Source of the DNA: Gerris lacustris
Lineage: Eukaryota; Arthropoda; Insecta; Hemiptera; Gerridae
Direction of reading: 5' to 3'
Assembly (NCBI GenBank): GCA_951217055.1
Contig: OX578285.1
Coordinates: forward strand, 53,322,024 to 53,386,023
DNA: 64,000 nucleotides
Shown: piece by piece, positions 51,101 through 60,100 of the stretch
How positions within the stretch are numbered: the stretch's first letter is position 1
Layout: each line of letters opens with the position of its first letter
Program-made: the position numbers and the translations under genes
The notes under the pieces: generated by a model
Seen by the model: only the letters and a program-made list of their open reading frames with translations
Database searches by the model: none
What the model was told of the DNA's origin: nothing

Positions 51101-54100
51101 AATGTAAAAATCCATATTATTTTGATATATTTAGATAATAAGAATGAAACGTTATATTCGAAAATACGGTATATTACAATTTACAGAAGAGGTTTATCTG
51201 AATTGCTACATTAAGTTGACCTAAAAAAATGGTTTCTAAATTTGATGGGCTTTTTAAAATAATTACAATTAAGATTGACTACCATTTTATAAATAACTTA
51301 CTCTAAACAATTGTCTTACAAGACAAGATCATATAAGTATTCCTCTTTATTCCTTTGTTTATTATTTTTTTTCTTTTAGAGAAATGTCCTTTCAGGAAGG
51401 TTATATTAGTTTTGGTAATATCCTCAGTGGAAAAGTTCTACTGAACTTAAAAGTTTCAAGTGTTCTTTAAATTCAGTTGTACTACTGCACTCAGTAGATA
51501 CGGGCTTTGTTACTACTAGCATCTTTTAAGATGGTGTCAGATAAGTCATGAAGAAGTAGAACATTTTTTTATTGTCATTTTCATCAATTACAGATGCAAA
51601 GAGGGCTTTTATGGAGATCCTAAAATCGGATCAGGAATTCAGTGTAAACCATGTCAGTGCCCAAATACTTTAGAATCAGATCATTCATTTGCTCCCACAT
51701 GTACGCTAGATCTAAATACCCAAGATGTCGTTTGTCATTGTCAAGAAGGTTACACAGGTCAGTAATAATTAAATATTATTATATTATTATTAGGATTAAG
51801 ACTGTAGTTGTTTAGTTATTTACTCTATTTATTTTTTATAGGGTCCAGATGTGATTTATGTGATGATAACTTCTACGGTTCTCCGGAAGAACCTGGTGGA
51901 TCGTGTAAACCATGTAATTGTAATAACAATATAGATCTGGATCAGCCGGGAAATTGTGATAGGCAAACTGGCACTTGCTTGAAATGTTTACACAATTCAT
52001 CGGGTGATCACTGTGAGAAATGTGCACCTGGATTTTTTGGCGATGCTCTTCTCCAAACTTGCAAGAGTAAGAATGATTTTTAGTATTTTTCTCAATAAAA
52101 TGTCCTTTACTTACCAACCTCGGTGCTGGACTAATTTATAAATACATTTTTAGGCTGCGAATGTGATCTTTTGGGCACAAATTTTTCTGCCGGGTCTTGC
52201 GATCCGGTTTCAGGACAGTGTCCTTGTTTACCGAACGTTGAAGGTCGTACTTGCTCACAATGTAAACCTAATTTCTGGAAAATCGGATTGGGTGTTGGCT
52301 GTGAAAGCTGCAACTGTGATGGGAAAGGATCCTTGTCTGAACTTTGCAACATTGTAAGTATAATTTTCATTTTTTTTTTTTATAGTTAAGGCTTCTTAAG
52401 ACTGGTGTGAAACTAGTTAAAGGTACACAGATAAAGCTTGTTAGTTTCCATACACCAGTAAACTGTTAAATATAAGCTAATAACTTTTGCACTAGTGTAA
52501 TAAATTAATTGAGTGCTTGAATGAAAGTGATTAATTAATCAAGTTACCTTTCAATATGCCAGGTCGGTCACTAAGGGTGTGAGAGGCAAAGATTGAATTG
52601 ATATTTTAACCCTTTCAACGGGTCTTCCAATTTAGGAACGTCCCTCTGTGGTGGGTTTAAATAATACCAAGTGAGATTACATAATTTAAAATTGAATCTT
52701 TTAAAATTTTTGTTTTTGAATCCTCTGTGGATACAGATCTGTATCTAAAAAAAGGGGCCTGGTGGGCCCTTGTAAAAGGGTTATACCCGAGACATGAGGA
52801 AAAAAGCGGTGGAGTGCCAGAAGGTAATTAGTTAGCAGCCTCTATCACTACAATACATGTCCTGGGGAAAGCCTCGTCTGGTCCTTCCTTTCCTTCTACT
52901 ACTAGCTTCAGACCAGTCCTCCTCATCCCTCTTGCCCCTCCTCTATAAGCATAAGGTTCCTGAATTAACACAATTAATGATTCTTTCTCAGTTTTCTGCA
53001 GTTCCTCTACAGTGTCTTTCTCCTCATGTCCTCTGTCCTTTTATGGCCGTCTGTTGTGGGGGCTGGTCCTCGAACCCTATGTGTCAAATCAAAGTGGGAG
53101 AAGTTAGCAGTAGAGTTTCGGAAGTACGATCTATGGACAGATCTTACTTCCTTTCCTCCTAGCCTCATCCCTCACACATGGGCCTCTCATTGTCCTTCTT
53201 GAGAGGAGGAGGCTTATACTGTTCTGGGCTTGGTTTGCCTCACAAATTAAATATAAAAAAATCATAATTATCTCCTATTATTTTAAGTATTAGAGAATAT
53301 GCTTAATGAGATAAATGGTACACCTTAAAATTGTGTCTGTAAGCAACTAGCACAGCACAATGACCAATTATTGCTGTTGCAAAACGTAGGGTTTGATGCC
53401 TGAAGCAATTTTGAATATTTTGTAAAATAAAATAAGTCTAATTAAATAAGTGAAAGTTGGGAATTTAGGTTATATTGGAGTGTAGCAGATTTAGGAAGTA
53501 CTATGAAAAATATATTGTAATGTGAAATAATAATTATGTAAGCAAAACTCTTTTTATCAATGATTATTTATTTATCTTCTACACTTTACTAATGCATGGT
53601 AAGAAATATCTATTACAAGGTGTTTTTGTGTTGTTTTTTCAAATTCTAGTATAACGGAGAATGTAATTGTCGAGACGGATTCGGTGGGAGACAGTGTAAC
53701 AGCTGCAAAGCATATTTTTATGGAGATCCAAACGTCGAATGCTTTTGTAAGTTTTTTTATTTTATCTTTTCTAGTGATTTTTAATTTGTTTTATTATTTG
53801 GAGTACAACCAACTAAACCCTTCCCTCCCATATATTTCTATTTAATAATTTGTCTGGGTAATCTGTACATTTAGTGAGAATCTTGAAATTACTTTCCTCT
53901 CTATTTGAAATTGCCATGCTTGACTTAAACAATTTATCTTTATCTCTGAATACACCTTCTAGTTTTCTTCCTTTTACTTATATGAACTGCTTCCCAATTT
54001 TAAAATGTAGCTTGTCAATCCTTTTTATAGTATGCTTCATTTTGATATGTGTTGATTGTTTTCCCCTCTCCTTTTTGTGACATCCAAATTTTGGATAGTG

Positions 54101-57100
54101 CTAAAATAATAAATTATCAGGAACAATAAGTCATAGAACAAATTAAACTGCTGACAAGTTATAAAAAATTGTATAAAGATATTAGATTAAGAGTGCAACT
54201 GTCTTGACTATTGAATATAGATCAAACTAAATATTAGTTTGATGTTTGTTAGGGTCAACACCCCTCAAATGCTTGAAATGTCGAACTTAACATGTTTTAA
54301 GTTAGGGTCTGTGGTGGGTCTTGGGCAAGTAGTATGACCCCTGAATACCCAACCGGGGCGGTGGTTCGGCGGAAGTAGGTGCGAAGGTGGACTGTATATA
54401 GGTGAAATAGGTGTAGGAAATAACATATAAGAGATAGATACTGATAATTAATAATATAGCATGAAACCTAGGAGATATAAGAATAAAATAGTTGGGCTCA
54501 CCTGGGTTTCCTTGTTTTATGTGGCGGGGCCGATTCCGGAAGTGGTTCACTGTATAATATAAATAGTAAATATTAAAATAAGAATCCACCAGTCTGTATA
54601 GAAAACCTAGATTATTATCATGTATTTAAGTGGATAGATTAATGTATGACATAACTGCAACAGTTTAGTTGTAATGATGGTCGGGTAGGATTGCTAATAT
54701 TTTCACCAATTGAATTTTTAAGGCCTTGAGGTTACGTATCAATTTGGGGAGTAGTTTAGGTCAGTCCTGTTTTGTTATTTATAAACAGGATCTAGTGTTC
54801 CATCTTAGAGATGTTAGTTTGCCCTACCCCCTTTACCCTTCATAAGTTTTTGCTTTTCCATTGTAATTACAATTTTTTGTTTCAGCTTGTAAATGCAACG
54901 ACCAAGGTTCTTTAAATTTAAAATGCAACCAAGATAATGGTATTTGTGAATGCAAGGCTGGCATAGGAGGGGATCATTGTGATAAGTGTGACCATGGATG
55001 GTTTGGTACTTTTCCATCTTGCAATAAATGCGGAGAATGTTTCTACAACTGGGATAAGACAGTTAATAGTTTAACAAGTACGTATTGATTTCTGATTTTT
55101 CAATTTGATTTTCTATACAAGCTTGAAATTTTTTAAATTAAATTTGATTTTGATTTTTAGATAAAACTCATGATGTTATCAAATCTGCTGGAAAGATAAA
55201 ACAAACGGGTGCAACCGGAGCATATAATACCGAGTTTAGAGCTATGACGGATAAAATTTCATTTGTGAGAAACATTTTAGACAGTACCAAGGAAAATAGT
55301 GTGAGCTTGGACCAATTAAACAAGAGCATCAGCCAATTTAGGTATTTTAATTAATTAATGCCAGTGAAACCTAAAATTAAAATATGCTATCGGTTCAAAT
55401 GAGTTTGTCTAATAACTTGATTTTTACAAAAACGTCCTTAGAATCAAAAGCTTTTAATTGCAATATATCTTTCTATATTTATTACTCTACAATGTAAACA
55501 TAACTACGTGTATTTCAATTAAACATTTTAAAATTATTTTTAATAACCACAAAAAGTAAATAAAATATTTTTTTTATTTATTTATTAAAAAAAAAAAAAA
55601 ATACTTTGCAAAAGTATTTTTTTAAAGCATTTTTATTGTGGATAGATAGATAAACATTCTTAACTTCTCATTGCTCAGTTATGCTTTTAGGCGGGAATTA
55701 TGTTTCTACTCATTAAAGAACTGGGAACACACATTTTTGCCACAGTTTGCTCTTAGACTCAATTTGCATTTCTGATTTCAACAGAGTTCTGAACTTATTC
55801 CAAAAATTTCAGTCTATAAATAAATTCTAAGCTTATTCTAAATATAAGTTCTGAACTCATTGCAAGAATTTTTTTCCTTGCTGAAATTAATATTAAATAA
55901 ATAATCTCTATATAAATATTTTACATTTTTTGGGAACCATTTTATGAAGTAGGGTTTTTTTTTAAATAAAAAATAAAGGTGCTATTTAAAATAATATATA
56001 TTATGTTCTTATTTGATTCAGGTCTTCTTTGAATGCTTCTGTGAGTGAACTTCACAGCCACAGTGAAAAAGTTCAAAATGTACTTACTAACATGGCAGAT
56101 GCAAAATACTCGCTGAAATCTGCTCATCAAAGAGTTGAGGAATTAAAAAATAAAGCTAAAGACCTTAATGATAATGCAACACAACTTCAAGAGAAGGATT
56201 TAAAAGGTTTTTTTTTGTATATTTTATGGTGGATGGATGGTTCAGATGTATAATAAATAAATTATATTTTCTTTTTATCTCCATGAGACGTTTCAACCCT
56301 TTATAAGGTTATCTTCTGTCAACCATTTTTACAATTAGAATATATTAACATTTTTAAAACACAAGTTCCTTTTTTAAATTAATTAATATCAATTTGAAAT
56401 AATATATATAGTTTAAAAATTACAATTATTCTGTTTATTTATAAATATTGATTTGATTACATTAGTATCAAAAAGTAAATTATATACTATAACATAATTA
56501 CTTACAATTACTGGTTTAATGCATTATTTTTCACAATATTGTGCAATCAATTTTTTAGTTAAAACCTGTTCTATTTTCCATATTAATCTTGTCTCATATT
56601 GTTATAGAATTGTATTAATTTATCGTTTGTTTTATAAGTAATATTAATTTATTTATTGTAAACGAATGAATATTTCTTATTAACCAAATGATGAATTAAT
56701 ACAATTCTATAACAATATGAGACAAGATTAATATAGAAAATAGATCAGGTTTAATCTACAAACGTGATTATATAAATTGCAAAAAATAACACATTCCACC
56801 AGTAATTGTAGGTAATAATGTTTATCTACGATTGATACGAAATATAAACATTATATCTCTGTTTAGATGCGTAGAAAGTGATTATTTACGTTCTTGTATT
56901 CATTGCGCATGCGCGTCTCATAGTTTTGAAGAATTCCTCTTCTTTACCACGCTAGCACGGTAAAGAAGAGGAATTCTTCAGCTTTACGCACGATTAGCGA
57001 GTTTGTTTACATTTAAAAAAACTAATTTGCTGTTCTTTTATTAAAGTAACTGTTTATATCGAGTTTTTAGTGAAAAACAATGAATGAATCAAGTGGCTTT

Positions 57101-60100
57101 GACGAAAATGTAGAGAATAATACTCCTCCAGAAATAATTAATTCAGCAAAAAATACAACTCAAGAATGAATGGCATCTTTATCAAGAGAGAGATACGAAC
57201 TTACATACAGCAAGTTTATTTTTTTCTGTATTTATTATTTAAATCTAACAATCGTAGATAAAGTATGGTACGCAACTCGAGTGAAAACGGCATTTTGCAT
57301 TGCTCGTGTGGTTCTACTAACCTCGCTGTCGCTCGGGTGCAAACTCCACACTCGCATGCAAAATGCTACTTTCCGCACTCGACGCGTAATGTACTACTAT
57401 AAAGGGTCAAAACATCTCATGGAGAAAAAAAGGAAATGCAGTTTATTTATTATACACCTAATCCATCTACCCACCAAAAAAATATTTATTTTTTCAATTA
57501 GAAATATACTTATTTTCAACATTATACAGGTTTTATTTTTGTGCATAAAACTTATTTGTAAATTTATTTAAATATGTAAAATTATCATACAATGTCTGAC
57601 CTCTTATGATGAATAATGTTGAATGAGCTCTGAGAAGTGTTAAATCAACACTTACTAATATGTATCAAATTAGAATTATAGAAGGGAAAAATAAATGCTT
57701 ACTTATATATGCTTATACAGGGTGATCCAAAAGTTCGGCAACGGCTTAATATCTTCGGTTATAATTGAGATATTAAGTTCCCGTTTGCGGACATCTTAAT
57801 CATTTGTAAAAAACTACTTTTTTGGTGGGTAATCATTTTTTCCGCCATATTGGTTGCCGCCATATTGGATTCAACTTTGAAATTTTAAATTGGAACACCC
57901 ATAAAGTGATACATTTTTGGAAAGCCCTTAAAAAAAGAAAACATTTGCCGCAAACCCGAGCTTTCTATCTACTCCCGTTCCAAAATGGCGGACACTCAAA
58001 GTTTAAAAAATGATTTTTTTTTATTTTCAATAGTTTAGTTAGATATAAAAAAATCGGTCCGAGACAACTCAAACAAACTTTCTTATATAATCTTGGCCCC
58101 AGATCCCAGGAAACATGAATATAAAATTAAATATTTATTGCATTAAGCTTGCTTCAATGATAAACCTACGTGATGCTTAGTTAATTTATATTATTTAAAA
58201 TGTGTTCAACAGGTGGTTGTTTACTTTTTGTTTTCGATTTTCAACCAAATGAGATTTATTTTCATCAATATCTCGGAAACTATGACCTGATAACGAACTA
58301 GGTTTTCTGTGATCTGGGACAGAGATTATATGAGAAAGTTAGTCTGAGTTGTCTTGGACCGATGATTTTATTTCTAACTAAACTATTGAGAATAAGAAAA
58401 AAAGAGTGAATTTTTTAACTTTGAGTGTCCGCCATTTTGAAACGGAAGTAGATAGAAAGCTCGGGTTTGCGGTAAATGTTTTCTTTTTTCAAGACCTTTC
58501 TAAAAATGTATCACTTTATGGGTGTTCCAATTTAAAATTTCAAAGTTGAATCCAATATGGCGGCAACCAATATGGCGGAAAAAATGATTACCCACCAAAA
58601 AAGTAGTTTTTTACAAATGATTAAGATGTCCGCAAACGGGAACTTAATATCTCAATTATAAGCGGAGATATTAAGCCGTTGCCGAACTTTTGGATCACCC
58701 TGTATATGTTTCTTTTTTCAAATCTCGAATTGAGGTAATGAATGTAAAATCAATTAGAGTATTGCCTGGCTGCCTCACTTGTCTTGACTCCTTAGATTTG
58801 GCAATCATTGCACTTTTTCCATAAAGCTTCAATGCTTGTCCAATCTAATTAGCCCTCGCCATAAGTTCGGAATTTGAGGTCCTAAACTTCTTTCCCTGCA
58901 TCTGTTAACAATAGGTACTGAGAAAAGAACTCCAATATAATATATGTATTTCCAGTCCAGTGCTCTACGAATTAAACTACAATGGAGAATGATTTTTCTC
59001 TGTCGCAAGGGATAGACCAGTCTTAATTAATAGTGAAATATGGTTTTATAGATGTAGAGGGCTAAGATTTAAAGCACAAGAACTAGACAACAGAAAACAC
59101 AATAAAATCTTACAAGTTGTGCATAATTAACTCTTAACCGAGACATTTTTGAAAAGCTCATCCTTTGGGAAACATAAGTATAAATAAATTATTATTGTTT
59201 TTTTTTTAAGGTGCTCTCAATTTAACTAGAGCTGCTGGCAGTACTTCACAAGAAGTGAGCAAAATTGAAATGAACACAAAAAAATTTCTGTATGATGTTG
59301 ATCGGAATTGTAGGCGAACAGAAAAGTTTTTACATCTGGAGAATGATAATTTTAGTGATACTGAAAGGAAAAATGAACGACACAGAGAGGAGTTAGAGTT
59401 TCAGTTGTCACAGTTGGAAAAGCTAATACCAGATTTAAACAACAAGGTAACTTTAACATTTTAAATTGGTTATTTTGGGGAGTAGCTCTGATTTGGACAT
59501 ATTGTGTAACTAAATAACAAAGTTTTGTTATTTGGCATAGTTGTTTATTAGTACATATCAAAAGTCCTGAGGGTAGCTGGTCCTATACACAATTAATGAT
59601 CATAAAGTTTTCTGCAACAAAGGTCCTTCCAATTTTCTTACCATTGCTACTATTATGGTTTTCTAGTTATTTGTTCTTAAACTTGTGGTTTTCCCATAGC
59701 CTTGGTGGTTTAAAAACTTTATTTTTTCCAATTTCTCTCGATGAATATGCTATCTAGAATCCATTAACTCGTTTGAATAATAGTGAATTGTGAATCATGA
59801 AAAGAAAAAAAATCTCCACTATATAACAAGGAATTCTACCAAAAATGAATTTATTTATTTATTAGTCGTGTGGTAAATTGTGGCGTTGACGAAAAATAGA
59901 GGTAGAAATCCAGACTCACCGAAAAATGGAAAAATCCCTAAGTTTTAAATAATATGTCCAATCTGGTAGGAAACATGTAAAATTCTGAACTTTTACAAGA
60001 CAATGAACTTCTAGCGACCAAAGCACATGATGAAAATATTAATTTTAAAATAAATTCATTGGAATAAGAAAATAAAAATATACTAGAGTTCGGTAATAAC

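Larger units (their letters stand above)
48959..55077 (+). other. LanB1: Laminin beta-1 second LE block
   Basis: Residues about 773-1190 in exons from 48959 to 55077. Repeated LE modules read [159 protein letters not shown] and [20 protein letters not shown]. The closing [14 protein letters not shown] matches the last LE repeat and the cysteine pair before the long arm, where beta and gamma chains are disulphide-joined (family knowledge). Confidence 0.92.

Noticed and set aside
52857..53162. 101-codon open frame in a laminin intron
   Set aside because: Low-complexity Ser/Leu-rich reading in a GC-richer block, with no similarity recognised on either strand.
57170..57571. 133-codon open frame
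   Set aside because: It runs from the family B frame through the element's end palindrome into flanking DNA; the reading after the SRERYEL part repeats in other family B copies only because the DNA repeats. Not a separate gene.
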